Of a stretch of 64,000 bases of DNA, positions 56,952 to 64,000 are shown piece by piece. Made by a program: the position numbers and the translations under genes. Numbering within the stretch: position 1 is the stretch's first letter; each line of letters begins with the position of its first letter. Location: the NCBI GenBank assembly GCA_963793785.1, contig CAWCBH010000003.1, forward strand, positions 868,001-932,000. The letters run 5' to 3'. Source of the stretch: CAWCBH01 sp963793785. Lineage in GTDB: Bacteria; Actinomycetota; Thermoleophilia; Solirubrobacterales; 70-9. The notes under the pieces were generated by a model. The model had not been told where the DNA came from. It saw only the letters and a list, made by a program, of their open reading frames with translations, and made no database searches.

Positions 56952-58939
56952 CCGAGCCACGCGAGCGGATGCGGCGCAGCCTCGGGGTGCCGTGGCTGTT
57001 CGCCGCTGTCTATTCCGCGGTCGGCTTCTCGATCTACTTCGCGCTCGGCGTCGTCGCCGACCGCGGACTCGGCCTGACGCCGCTGATCTTCCTCGCCGCC
57101 GGACTGCTGTTCGTCCTCACGACGCTCAGCTACGTGGAGGCGGGAGCGATGTTCCGCGAGCGAGGCGGCTCCTCGACTTTCGCCCGCTACGCGTTCAACG
57201 AGCTCGTCTCCTTCATCGCCGGGTGGGCGATCCTGATCGACTACGTGATCGTGATCGCGCTGGCCGCGATCTCGGTGCCGCACTACCTGGAGCCGATTGC
57301 CTCGGGCCTCAGCGACGGCGGGGCGGAGATCAGCATCGCGATCGCGGTGATCGTCGCCGTGGCGGGGCTGACGATCCTCGACATCTCGGGTCGGACCCGG
57401 CAGCGGGCCCTGGCCGCGGTGGCGCTGGCGGACCTGCTGCTGCAGCTGGCGGTGATCTGCGTCGGCGTGCTGGCGGTCTGGCACCCCGACCGGCTGACCG
57501 AGCAGCTCGACCTGTTCACCGACCCGGGCTTCGTCGACATCGTCTACGCGGGGGTGCTCGCGATGCTCGCCTACGCGGGGATCGAGGCCGCCTCGAACCT
57601 GGCCCCCGACGTCGATTTCGAGCCCCGCGACCTGAAGCGGGTCGTCTCTGTCGGCGCGATCACGGTTCCGCTCGTCTACGCCGGGATGGCGGTGGTGGCG
57701 CTGATGGCGGTGCCGGTCGTAGCCGGGCCCGCCGGGCCGGAGACGGCGCTGGGCTCGGAGTTCGTCGAGAACCCGGTGATCGGGGTCGTATCGGCATACG
57801 AGCCTTCATGGCTTGCCGATGCGATGCGCTGGCTTGTGGCGCTGGTCGCGGCTCCAATCCTCTTCTGGGCGGCCGGGACCTCGATGCTCGGTGTATCCCG
57901 GCACATCTACACGCTGGCGATCAACCGCCAGATTCCCAGCTGGCTCGGCAAGCTCGGCACGCGTCACGCGACCCCTCACGTCGCAATCGCGATCTCGGCG
58001 GTGATGGCGATCGGGTTCGTGCTGCCCACCGATGTCGAGCTGTTGGCCGGGATCTACGCCTTCGGGGCCCTGCTGGCGATCACAATCGCCCACCTCTCGG
58101 TGGTGCGCTTGCGGTGGCTCGAACCCGATCGCGAGCGGCCCTTCCGGGTTCCCTTCGACATCCCCTGGCGCGGGGCCCGGATTCCCGTGCCGGCGCTCGC
58201 TGCAGCCGCGATCAGCGCCCTCGCGTTTGTCAGCGTCCTCGCCTACCACGACCGCGCCCGCTGGGTCGGCGGCGGCTGGATGCTCTTCGGGCTTATCGGC
58301 TACGTCGTATATCGCCGCTTCGTCGAGGGCACGAGCCTGACCGAGCGAGTCTCGGTCAGCGAGCAGGCCCTGACCAAGACCGTGCCGAAGCTCGAGTACG
58401 GCACGATCCTCGTGCCCGTCTTCGGAACCAAGCTCGATGACGACATCGTCGGCACCGCCGGGCGGCTGGCGGCCGAGAGCGAGGGGCCCGACTCGGAGGA
58501 AAGGCGGCCGCGGGTAGACCTCATCTACGTCGTCGAGGTGCCGCTGACGCTGCCGCTCGACGCGACCCTGCCGGACGAGAAGATGGAGCGGGCGAACGAG
58601 GCGATCGGGCGGGCGCTGGAGGTCGGGCTCGAGTACCCCTCGGTCGACGTCACCTCGCGAGTCGTGCGCGCCCGCTCGGTTGCAGCCGGGATCGTCGAGG
58701 CGGCCCGTCAGGGCCAGGCAGAGGCGATCGTGATCGGCGGCGAGCCGCCGAGCCGGATCCGCGGCGGAGCGGTCCTGGGCGGGGTCGGCGGGCAGCGCCG
58801 GCAGGCGCTCGGAGACGTCACCACCTACGTCCTCGAGAAGGCGCCCTGCCGGGTGCTGCTGACCGCTCCGCCGGAACCGGGGAACGACGCCCCCGGCGCG
58901 GCGGAGGAGCCGCCGAGCCAGGCGCCGCCCAGGCAGTAG
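56948..58939 (+). CDS. APC-superfamily permease with C-terminal Usp domain (copy 2)
   Basis: 663 residues from a GTG overlapping the small gene. It is a paralogue of copy 1 with the same architecture: a membrane part starting VPWLFAAVYSAVGFSIYFAL and a Usp-like tail (LEYGTILVPVFGTKLDDDIV, ATYV-like, EKAPCRVLLTAPPEP). Shared segments with copy 1 include GGSSTFARYAFNELVSFIAG and VPHYLEPIA. Two adjacent paralogues may form a heteromer or have different substrates. The tail has a possible nucleotide loop (IVIGGEPPSRIRGG). Confidence 0.88.
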   Translation: MTEPRERMRRSLGVPWLFAAVYSAVGFSIYFALGVVADRGLGLTPLIFLAAGLLFVLTTLSYVEAGAMFRERGGSSTFARYAFNELVSFIAGWAILIDYVIVIALAAISVPHYLEPIASGLSDGGAEISIAIAVIVAVAGLTILDISGRTRQRALAAVALADLLLQLAVICVGVLAVWHPDRLTEQLDLFTDPGFVDIVYAGVLAMLAYAGIEAASNLAPDVDFEPRDLKRVVSVGAITVPLVYAGMAVVALMAVPVVAGPAGPETALGSEFVENPVIGVVSAYEPSWLADAMRWLVALVAAPILFWAAGTSMLGVSRHIYTLAINRQIPSWLGKLGTRHATPHVAIAISAVMAIGFVLPTDVELLAGIYAFGALLAITIAHLSVVRLRWLEPDRERPFRVPFDIPWRGARIPVPALAAAAISALAFVSVLAYHDRARWVGGGWMLFGLIGYVVYRRFVEGTSLTERVSVSEQALTKTVPKLEYGTILVPVFGTKLDDDIVGTAGRLAAESEGPDSEERRPRVDLIYVVEVPLTLPLDATLPDEKMERANEAIGRALEVGLEYPSVDVTSRVVRARSVAAGIVEAARQGQAEAIVIGGEPPSRIRGGAVLGGVGGQRRQALGDVTTYVLEKAPCRVLLTAPPEPGNDAPGAAEEPPSQAPPRQ

Positions 58940-58958
58940 CCGGGCATCTGGGCTTGTG

Positions 58959-58964
58959 TAGGGT
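58959..58964 (+). promoter_or_regulatory. Candidate -10 box for the TrkA pair
   Basis: TAGGGT, 7 nt before the ATG at 58972. It supports that start rather than an upstream TTG or GTG. Confidence 0.4.
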
Positions 58965-58971
58965 GCGGGCA

Positions 58972-59439
58972 ATGTTCATCGTCATCGTCGGCTGCGGCCG
59001 AGTCGGCTCCTCGGTGGCGCGCCATTTGCTGCGCGACGGCCACGACGTTTCCTGCCTCGATGAGGATCCCGAAGCGCACGCCCGGCTCGAGCTGGGGCTG
59101 GATCAGAGCTGGGAGGACCTTGGCGGCCAGTTCACGGTCGGTACCGCGCTGGAGATCGACGCCCTGCTGGAGGCCGGGATCGAGAAGGCGAATGCGTTCG
59201 TCGCCTCCACCGACGGCGACAACACGAACATCATCATCGGCCAGATCGCCAAGAAGCGCTTCGGGGTTCCGACCGTCGTGGCGCGGATCCTCGACCCGCT
59301 GCGGGCCGAGTGGTACGAGCATCAGGGCCTGCACACGATCTGCCCGACCCGGGTCGCGATCGACATGCTCGTAGCCGACATCGAGGCGGCGACGAAGCAG
59401 GACGGCGGAGCGTCTCCAGATCCCGTCGGGACGGGTTAG
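58972..59439 (+). CDS. TrkA-N (RCK) NAD-binding potassium-channel regulator, short form
   Basis: 155 residues, only the TrkA-N Rossmann domain: MFIVIVGCGRVGSSVARHLL, SCLDEDPEAHARLE, GTALEIDALLEAGIEKANAF, and NIIIGQIAKKRFG. No TrkA-C domain follows. It matches the CeoB-like partner of mycobacteria. The second TrkA gene starts 9 nt after its stop. Confidence 0.92.
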   Translation: MFIVIVGCGRVGSSVARHLLRDGHDVSCLDEDPEAHARLELGLDQSWEDLGGQFTVGTALEIDALLEAGIEKANAFVASTDGDNTNIIIGQIAKKRFGVPTVVARILDPLRAEWYEHQGLHTICPTRVAIDMLVADIEAATKQDGGASPDPVGTG

Positions 59440-59448
59440 GGGCGGCCC

Positions 59449-60123
59449 GTGTACATCATCATCGTCGGTGCCGGCAAGGTCGGGTGGAACCTGGCTCGGG
59501 AGCTGATCGAGAAGGAGCACGAGGTGACCCTGATCGAGAACAACCGCCGCCGCTACGAGACGGTCGAGCAGGAGCTCGAGCACAGCGTCCAGTACGGCGA
59601 CGCGTCGGAGCTGTGGGTGCTCGAGCGAGCCGGGATCCAGCGCGCGGACATGGTCATCGCCGTGACCGGGGACGACGAGGACAACATGCTGATCTGTCAG
59701 GTCGCGCGGGAGAAGTACCTCGTCCAGCAGATCATCGCCCGGGTCAACAACCCCCGTAACCGCCAGCATTTCGAGCTGCTCGAGATCAAGCCGTCGGTTT
59801 CGGCCACCGACCTGATCCTGCGGCTGATCGAGCACGAGGTGCCGCAATACGGCCTGGTCCACCTCCTCGACCTCCAGGACGAGGGGCTGGAGATCATCGA
59901 GCTGCAGCTGACCGAGGACTCGCGCGTCTCAGGGATGCGGGTCGCCGACCTGGAGATGCCCGACGGCACCCTGCTGATCTCGGTCCTGCGCAGCGGGCGC
60001 GGGTTCGTGCCCGGGCCCGATACGACGCTGGAGTCCGGGGACGAGGTTCTGGCGGTGCTCGACCCGGGCAAGGAAGACGAGATCAAGGACTTCTTCGGCC
60101 CCGAGGTCGTGACCAGCGAATGA
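59449..60123 (+). CDS. TrkA potassium-uptake regulatory protein, TrkA-N plus TrkA-C
   Basis: 224 residues from a GTG. TrkA-N has YIIIVGAGKVGWNLARELIE with NAD-binding Glu (LIENNRRRYE) and VARVNN-like ends. TrkA-C is at about 140-222 (LQLTEDSRVSGMRVADLEMP, LESGDEVLAVLDPG). Such proteins gate K+ permeases in response to NAD(H)/ATP or c-di-AMP. With the short partner and two APC permeases it forms a conserved actinobacterial cluster. No TrkH/TrkG gene is visible here. Confidence 0.93.
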   Translation: MYIIIVGAGKVGWNLARELIEKEHEVTLIENNRRRYETVEQELEHSVQYGDASELWVLERAGIQRADMVIAVTGDDEDNMLICQVAREKYLVQQIIARVNNPRNRQHFELLEIKPSVSATDLILRLIEHEVPQYGLVHLLDLQDEGLEIIELQLTEDSRVSGMRVADLEMPDGTLLISVLRSGRGFVPGPDTTLESGDEVLAVLDPGKEDEIKDFFGPEVVTSE

Positions 60124-60138
60124 GGGGCGGGCGAGGGC

Positions 60139-61371
60139 GTGGCTGATCGCGAGGTCGACTTTCTGCTGATCGGCGGCGGGATGGCGGGCGGCAATTGCGC
60201 CGCCGAGCTGCGCAAGCGCGGAGCCGAGGGCTCGATCCTGCTGGTCGGCCGCGAGCCGGAGCCGCCGTATGAGCGGCCGCCGTTGTCGAAGGAGTACATG
60301 CGCGGGGAGGCCGAGCGCAGCGACGCCTACGTCAACCCGCCCGAGTGGTACGAGGAGAACGGCGTCGACCTATTGACCGGGCGCAACGTGATGTCGCTGG
60401 ACACCGAGGCGCGCACCGCCACGGTCCAGGGCGGCGAGGAGATCTCGTTCGGCAAGGCGCTGCTGGCGACGGGGGCGAACGTGAACATCCTCCGGGTCGA
60501 GGGGGCCGAGAACGAGGGGATCCACTACCTGCGCGCGTTCGGGAACTCCGACGCGATCCGCACCGAGGCTGCCGAGGCCGACCACGTGGTGCTGATCGGC
60601 GGCAGCTACATCGGCACCGAGGTGGCGGCCTCGCTGACTGCGAAGGGCGCCAAGTGCACGATCCTGATGATGGAGGAGGTGGCGCTGTCGAGGACCTTCG
60701 GCACCGACGCCGGCCGCTGGTTCCAGGACGTGCTGGAGTCCAAAGGGGTCGAGGTGCATGGGGGAGAGGAGCTGCAGGCATTCGAGGGCGACGGACGGGT
60801 CAAGGCCGTGGTCACCAAGAGCGGCCGCACGGTCGAGTGCGACGCCGTGGTGGTGGGAGCGGGCGTAAAGCCGGACGTGATGCTCGCCCAGCGCGCCGGC
60901 CTCGAGGTCGAAGACGGGATCGTCTGCGACAGTCGCTTGCAGACCTCAGTCGAGGGGATCTATGCGGCCGGCGACTGCTGCAGCTATGACAGCGTCGTGC
61001 ACGGGCAGCGGATCCGGGTCGAGCACTGGGACGTGGCGATGCAGCAGGGGATGGCGGCGGCCGGGAACCTGCTCGGCGAGGACAAGCCCTACGACGTCGT
61101 CCCCTACTTCTTCAGCGACCTCGCCGATTGGGCCAGCCTCGAGTACGTCGGACCGGCCTACGACTGGGACGAGGAAGTCTGGCGCGGTGACCGCGAGGAG
61201 GGCGAGTTCCTCGTCTTCTACCTGAAGGACGGCAAGGTGGCGGGGGCGCTCAGCGTCGAGCGCTCCGAGGACCTCAACGAGGCGCGGCGGATGCTCGCCG
61301 ACGGCGTCGACATCTCGGGTGCGAAGGAGCAGCTCGGGGATCCGGAGAGCGACCTGAGCGCGATTAGCTGA
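60139..61371 (+). CDS. NAD(P)/FAD-dependent ferredoxin-reductase-type oxidoreductase
   Basis: 410 residues from a GTG. FAD motif FLLIGGGMAGGNCAAELRKR, conserved PPYERPPLSKEYMRGE, NAD motif HVVLIGGSYIGTEVAASL, and second FAD motif GIYAAGDCCSYDSV. It matches putidaredoxin/rubredoxin reductase-like enzymes with the C-terminal reductase domain (VEHWDVAMQQGMAAAGNLLG). It may serve the P450 at 23 kb, which is inference. It starts 15 nt after TrkA. Confidence 0.92.
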   Translation: MADREVDFLLIGGGMAGGNCAAELRKRGAEGSILLVGREPEPPYERPPLSKEYMRGEAERSDAYVNPPEWYEENGVDLLTGRNVMSLDTEARTATVQGGEEISFGKALLATGANVNILRVEGAENEGIHYLRAFGNSDAIRTEAAEADHVVLIGGSYIGTEVAASLTAKGAKCTILMMEEVALSRTFGTDAGRWFQDVLESKGVEVHGGEELQAFEGDGRVKAVVTKSGRTVECDAVVVGAGVKPDVMLAQRAGLEVEDGIVCDSRLQTSVEGIYAAGDCCSYDSVVHGQRIRVEHWDVAMQQGMAAAGNLLGEDKPYDVVPYFFSDLADWASLEYVGPAYDWDEEVWRGDREEGEFLVFYLKDGKVAGALSVERSEDLNEARRMLADGVDISGAKEQLGDPESDLSAIS

Positions 61372-61402
61372 CGCCTGGACATGCGGCACCGGCTCCTCTA
61401 GC

Positions 61403-61408
61403 TATCCT
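61403..61408 (+). promoter_or_regulatory. Candidate -10 box for tRNA-Gln
   Basis: TATCCT, 13 nt before the mature 5' end of the tRNA. Confidence 0.35.
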
Positions 61409-61421
61409 CAAAACGCTTCGT

Positions 61422-61493
61422 TGCGCCCTGGTGTAATTGGCAACACGCCAGCCTCTGGAGCTGGAATTTGGGGTTCGAGTCCCTGGGGCGCAG
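61422..61493 (+). tRNA. tRNA-Gln (anticodon CTG)
   Basis: The sequence folds as a full cloverleaf of 72 nt. Acceptor TGCGCCC/GGGCGCA is a perfect 7-bp stem, the D arm is GTGT-AATTGGCA-ACAC, and the anticodon arm CCAGC/GCTGG holds loop CTCTGGA with CTG at positions 34-36. The T arm has loop TTCGAGT. The discriminator base is G and no CCA is encoded. It reads CAG codons. An HNH endonuclease gene begins 41 nt downstream. Confidence 0.93.
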
Positions 61494-61511
61494 TTCGAAG
61501 GATCCGTCCTC

Positions 61512-61541
61512 TCCTCATGCGAACATGCGTTCGCATGAGGA
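61512..61541 (+). terminator. Perfect 13-bp hairpin after tRNA-Gln
   Basis: TCCTCATGCGAAC (61512-61524), a 4-nt ATGC loop and GTTCGCATGAGGA (61529-61541). It lies 18 nt after the tRNA and overlaps the likely first codons of the HNH gene. It could end the tRNA transcript or block the HNH start in longer transcripts. Confidence 0.5.
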
Positions 61542-62125
61542 CGAACAATCCTGGCAAGCGGATGCCTTCGGAAACGCGCCGGCTCGTCGGCGAGAGGTTG
61601 GATCGCGGCCTCAGCTATTCCGAGATCTCGGCCGAACTCGGAATCGCGAAGTCCACGATTGCCTACCACGCTCGGCGGCTCGGCTTGCCCGCAGATGATC
61701 GCGCGGCTCGCCGTTACGACTGGGTGGCGGTTCAAATCGCCTATGACCGAGGGCTGTCCGTGCGCCAATGCTCTCGGCAGTTTGGCTTTTGCCTCGACTC
61801 TTGGAATCAGGCAGTGAAACGCGGAGACATTCGACCGCGCCCCAGTGCGATGCCGATGGAAGATCTTCTCGTGATCGGCCGGCAAACGAATCGCAGTCAT
61901 CTCAAAGGGCGATTGCTTCGCGAGGGGCTGAAAGAGAATCGCTGCGAGATCTGCGGGATCACCGAGTGGAACGGAAAGCCACTGAGCATGGAACTCCATC
62001 ACGTGAACGGCGACGGCAAGGACAACCGGCTCGAGAACCTGCAGGTTCTATGCGGTAACTGCCACGCCCAGACCGACAATTGGGGCGGCCGCGGAACGGG
62101 TAGGAAGGTGGTCGGGGGCGAGTAG
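61535..62125 (+). CDS. HNH endonuclease with helix-turn-helix domains, possibly acquired
   Basis: 196 residues from ATG 61535; ATG 61562 is the alternative. The N-terminus has an HTH (LSYSEISAELGIAKSTIAYH) and a second HTH-like helix pair (VQIAYDRGLSVRQCSRQFGF). The C-terminal HNH zinc nuclease has CEICGITEWNGKPLSMELHH followed by VNGDGKDNRLENLQVLCGNC, giving two CxxC pairs and the His-His-Asn catalytic set. It resembles free-standing phage or homing-type HNH nucleases. Base composition is visibly less GC-rich and codons are less GC3-biased than its neighbours, and it sits directly after a tRNA, both suggesting transfer. Confidence 0.85.
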   Translation: MRTNNPGKRMPSETRRLVGERLDRGLSYSEISAELGIAKSTIAYHARRLGLPADDRAARRYDWVAVQIAYDRGLSVRQCSRQFGFCLDSWNQAVKRGDIRPRPSAMPMEDLLVIGRQTNRSHLKGRLLREGLKENRCEICGITEWNGKPLSMELHHVNGDGKDNRLENLQVLCGNCHAQTDNWGGRGTGRKVVGGE

Positions 62126-62166
62126 CTGGTCGACGAATTCCCTGCTCAACGCGGCTTTCCCTCTGC

Positions 62167-62172
62167 TACCTT
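62167..62172 (+). promoter_or_regulatory. Candidate -10 box for the Pro/Gly-tailed lipoprotein gene
   Basis: TACCTT, 9 nt before the ATG at 62182. Confidence 0.35.
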
Positions 62173-62181
62173 CGCCACACG

Positions 62182-62898
62182 ATGAGACTCGCCGTCTGTC
62201 TGCTGGCAACCCTTTCGATCTCCCTCGTCGCGGTCGGCTGCGGCGGCGATGACGACTCGTTGCCCGAGACGCCGGTCCTGACCCCGACATCCGAGGCGCC
62301 GGGAGACCTCTCGCGCGAGGAGCTGATCTCCCAGGCCGACGGGATCTGTGCCGAGGTCAACGCCGCTGTCGGCGCGGTCGACTCGGCGACCGCAGACGCC
62401 GCCAGCCAGCTGGGCCAGAAGGCCGACCTCTACGAGGGCTTGATCGAGCAGATCCAAGACCTCGGCGGCGACAGGGATCCGGAGCTCTCGGAGATGTTCA
62501 CCGCCGGTGAAGAGCTGGTTCAGGCCGAGCGCGACGCCCAGCTCGCCGCCGAGCGCGGGGACGACGTCGCCTTGGAGGCGGCGGAGGAGGATGCCGCCGC
62601 CGCCCTGGCCTCGTTCCAGACGGCGGCCTCGGACTACGGATTCGAGGAATGCGGCGAAGGCCCAGGCGCGCCCTCCTCGACAGCCCCCACCGACCCCAGT
62701 GACGTGACGCCGGTGACGCCGGTGCCGACGGCCCCGGCCCCGGTGGCCCCCGCACCGACACCGGCACCGGTCCCAGTCGCACCGGCTCCACCCGCAAGCC
62801 CGAGCGGCGGCGCTGGAAGCGGCGGCGGCGGCAGTGGAGAACCGAGCGGCGACAGCGGCGGCGGCAACGCCGGCGGCGGCGGCATCGGTCCCGGCTGA
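62182..62898 (+). CDS. Lipoprotein with helical domain and Pro/Ala/Gly-rich tail
   Basis: 238 residues. Signal peptide with lipobox AVGC at Cys20, then GGDDDSLPE. A helical domain (about 45-155) with two Cys (ADGICAEVNAAV and FEECGEGPG) resembles other exported thermoleophilial proteins but no named family. The last 80 residues are low-complexity: PTAPAPVAPAPTPAPVPVAP and a Gly/Ser/Asn run. Such tails often span or contact the cell wall. Confidence 0.7.
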   Translation: MRLAVCLLATLSISLVAVGCGGDDDSLPETPVLTPTSEAPGDLSREELISQADGICAEVNAAVGAVDSATADAASQLGQKADLYEGLIEQIQDLGGDRDPELSEMFTAGEELVQAERDAQLAAERGDDVALEAAEEDAAAALASFQTAASDYGFEECGEGPGAPSSTAPTDPSDVTPVTPVPTAPAPVAPAPTPAPVPVAPAPPASPSGGAGSGGGGSGEPSGDSGGGNAGGGGIGPG

Positions 62899-62939
62899 GC
62901 CCGCCCGACCGCCACGCCAGGCCTCAGCCCCCACAGCGT

Positions 62940-64000
62940 CTACGCCGCTGCCGACTCCTCCCAGGCGCCGTAGAGCCGCGCGTAGGAGCCGTCTGCGTCG
63001 ATCAGCTCCTCGTGGCTGCCCGACTCGACGATCCGCCCGCCTTCGAGGACGACGATCTTGCCGGCCCGGCGGATCGTCGAGAGACGATGCGCGATCACGA
63101 TCGCGGTGCGGCCGGCGAGCAGGCGCTCTAGGCCCTGCTCGATCACCTTCTCGGTCCGCACGTCGACGTTCGATGTCGCCTCGTCGAGGATCAGGATCCG
63201 CGGCTCGGCCAGCAGGGCGCGGGCAAAGGCCACCAGCTGGCGCTGGCCGGCCGAGAGCTGGACGCCCCGCTCGCCGACCTCGGTCTCGATCCCCTGCGGC
63301 AGCGAGTCGATGAACGCCGTCGCTCCCACGGCCGCCGCCGCGATCTCGATCTCCTCCAGCGCCGCGTCGGGCCGCCCGAAGGCGATGTTCTCCCGCACCG
63401 TGCCCGAGAACAGGAATCCCTCCTGTGGCACGATCCCTAGCTGGCGCCGCAGCGCCCGCTGCTCGACCCCGCGCAGGTCGAGCCCGTCGACGAGAACCCG
63501 CCCCCGCTGGGGGTCGTAGAAGCGCGCCACCAGCTTCGCGAAGGTCGACTTGCCGGCCCCGGTCGCCCCGACCAGCGCCAGCGTCTGCCCCGGCGGGACA
63601 TGCAGGTCGATGTCCTGCATCGCCCACTCGACCGCCTCTCCCCGCTCGGCCGCTGCTTCAGCTTCGTCGTCATAGGAGAACGACACGCCCTGCATCTCGA
63701 TCTCGCCGCGCAGCCGGCCGGGGTCGACCGCCCCCTCGGCGTCGGTCATGTCGGGCTCGGTGTCGAGCAGGTCGAAGATCTTGTCCAGCGCCGCCATTCC
63801 CTGCTGGTAGGTCGTGTAGAGCTGCGAGAGCTGCTGGATCGGGTCGAAGAAGGTCGCCAGGTAGCCGACGAAAGCGACCACTACGCCGATCTCGATCGCC
63901 CCTTCGAGCGACTGGTAGCCGCCATAGAGCAGGATCACCGCGGTGCCGACGGCCGAGAGCAGCTCGACCGCCGGGAAGTAGGCGGCGTTGAGATGGACCG
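62940..64000 (-). CDS. ABC exporter, transmembrane-ATPase fusion, C-terminal part (start outside window)
   Basis: 353 residues of a type IV ABC exporter half-transporter on the minus strand, cut by the window end. The remaining membrane portion ends near IGVVVAFVGYLATFFDPIQQ. The nucleotide-binding domain has Walker A LVGATGAGKSTFAKLVA, signature LSAGQRQLVAFARALL, Walker B ILILDEATSNVD and the H-loop AHRLSTI. It matches the MsbA/LmrA-like multidrug or lipid exporters, usually paired with a second half-transporter, which may lie outside the window. Confidence 0.93.
   Translation of the reverse strand, partial: VHLNAAYFPAVELLSAVGTAVILLYGGYQSLEGAIEIGVVVAFVGYLATFFDPIQQLSQLYTTYQQGMAALDKIFDLLDTEPDMTDAEGAVDPGRLRGEIEMQGVSFSYDDEAEAAAERGEAVEWAMQDIDLHVPPGQTLALVGATGAGKSTFAKLVARFYDPQRGRVLVDGLDLRGVEQRALRRQLGIVPQEGFLFSGTVRENIAFGRPDAALEEIEIAAAAVGATAFIDSLPQGIETEVGERGVQLSAGQRQLVAFARALLAEPRILILDEATSNVDVRTEKVIEQGLERLLAGRTAIVIAHRLSTIRRAGKIVVLEGGRIVESGSHEELIDADGSYARLYGAWEESAAA

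Noticed and set aside
62700..62890. Tandem-repeat-like stretch of CCGGTG and GGCGGC units
   Set aside because: It is the coding sequence of a Pro/Ala then Gly-rich lipoprotein tail, not a DNA repeat array.

Overview
The window is GC-rich, densely packed bacterial chromosome with strong G/C preference at third codon positions. Rex, a DivIVA-domain protein, a CeoB/CeoC-like TrkA pair, a panC-linked DUF2520 gene and an AbiEi/DUF559 gene point to an actinobacterium. The combination best fits the Thermoleophilia/Solirubrobacterales lineage (inference from gene content, not from a marker phylogeny). I see no prophage, insertion sequence or CRISPR array. Almost everything is core or housekeeping. 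The accessory pieces are a wrecked DUF559/AbiEi gene (9.7-10.6 kb) and an HNH endonuclease next to a tRNA-Gln gene (61.4-62.1 kb).

Layout. 0-4.3 kb: tryptophan genes trpD(end)-trpC-trpF-trpB-trpA, with an antisense membrane gene between trpC and trpF. 4.3-9.6 kb: methyltransferase, a phosphofructokinase with pyrophosphate-type residues, a substrate-binding lipoprotein, a TIGR01777 epimerase and an NAD malic enzyme. 9.7-13.2 kb: DUF559 pseudogene between two copies of a 39-bp palindrome, then polA. 13.2-16.6 kb: frameshifted ECF sigma factor with a Gly/Ser tail, small membrane proteins, and a frameshifted geranylgeranyl-reductase-family flavoprotein. 16.6-21.3 kb: rpsA, coaE, lytic transglycosylase, MFS permease. 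21.3-24.2 kb: P450-metallopeptidase-DoxX operon. 24.2-33.7 kb: uvrB, a regulator-kinase-regulator operon facing an MMPL exporter, a DivIVA-like coiled coil and a Cys-rich small protein behind a SigB/SigF-like promoter. 33.7-41 kb: uvrA, PLP decarboxylase, ROK kinase, acyltransferase, YjbQ, DUF378. 41-44.2 kb: pantothenate operon DUF2520-panC-panD-panB. 44.3-51.3 kb: FmdB-UDG-tsaE and tsaB-rimI-tsaD-glutaredoxin-rex-ybdK-DUF1844. 51.4-61.4 kb: H+-pyrophosphatase, alpha-hydroxy-acid oxidase, two APC permeases with Usp tails, two TrkA proteins, a ferredoxin reductase. 61.4-64 kb: tRNA-Gln, HNH nuclease, lipoprotein and a truncated ABC exporter.

How the genes fit together. The Asp104/Lys124 phosphofructokinase and the Lys-type (K+-independent) membrane pyrophosphatase suggest that pyrophosphate is used as an energy carrier. 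The APC-Usp permeases and the TrkA pair look like one cation-transport module. tsaE, tsaB and tsaD supply most of the t6A tRNA-modification machinery, alongside redox regulation by Rex. Many genes carry a TANNNT -10 box only 6-12 nt before the start codon, so leaderless mRNAs are probably common.

Caveat. At least eleven single-base insertions disrupt reading frames that otherwise match their families: eight in the DUF559 gene and one each in the sigma factor, the reductase and the MMPL gene. Whether they are real or assembly errors cannot be decided from this sequence alone.
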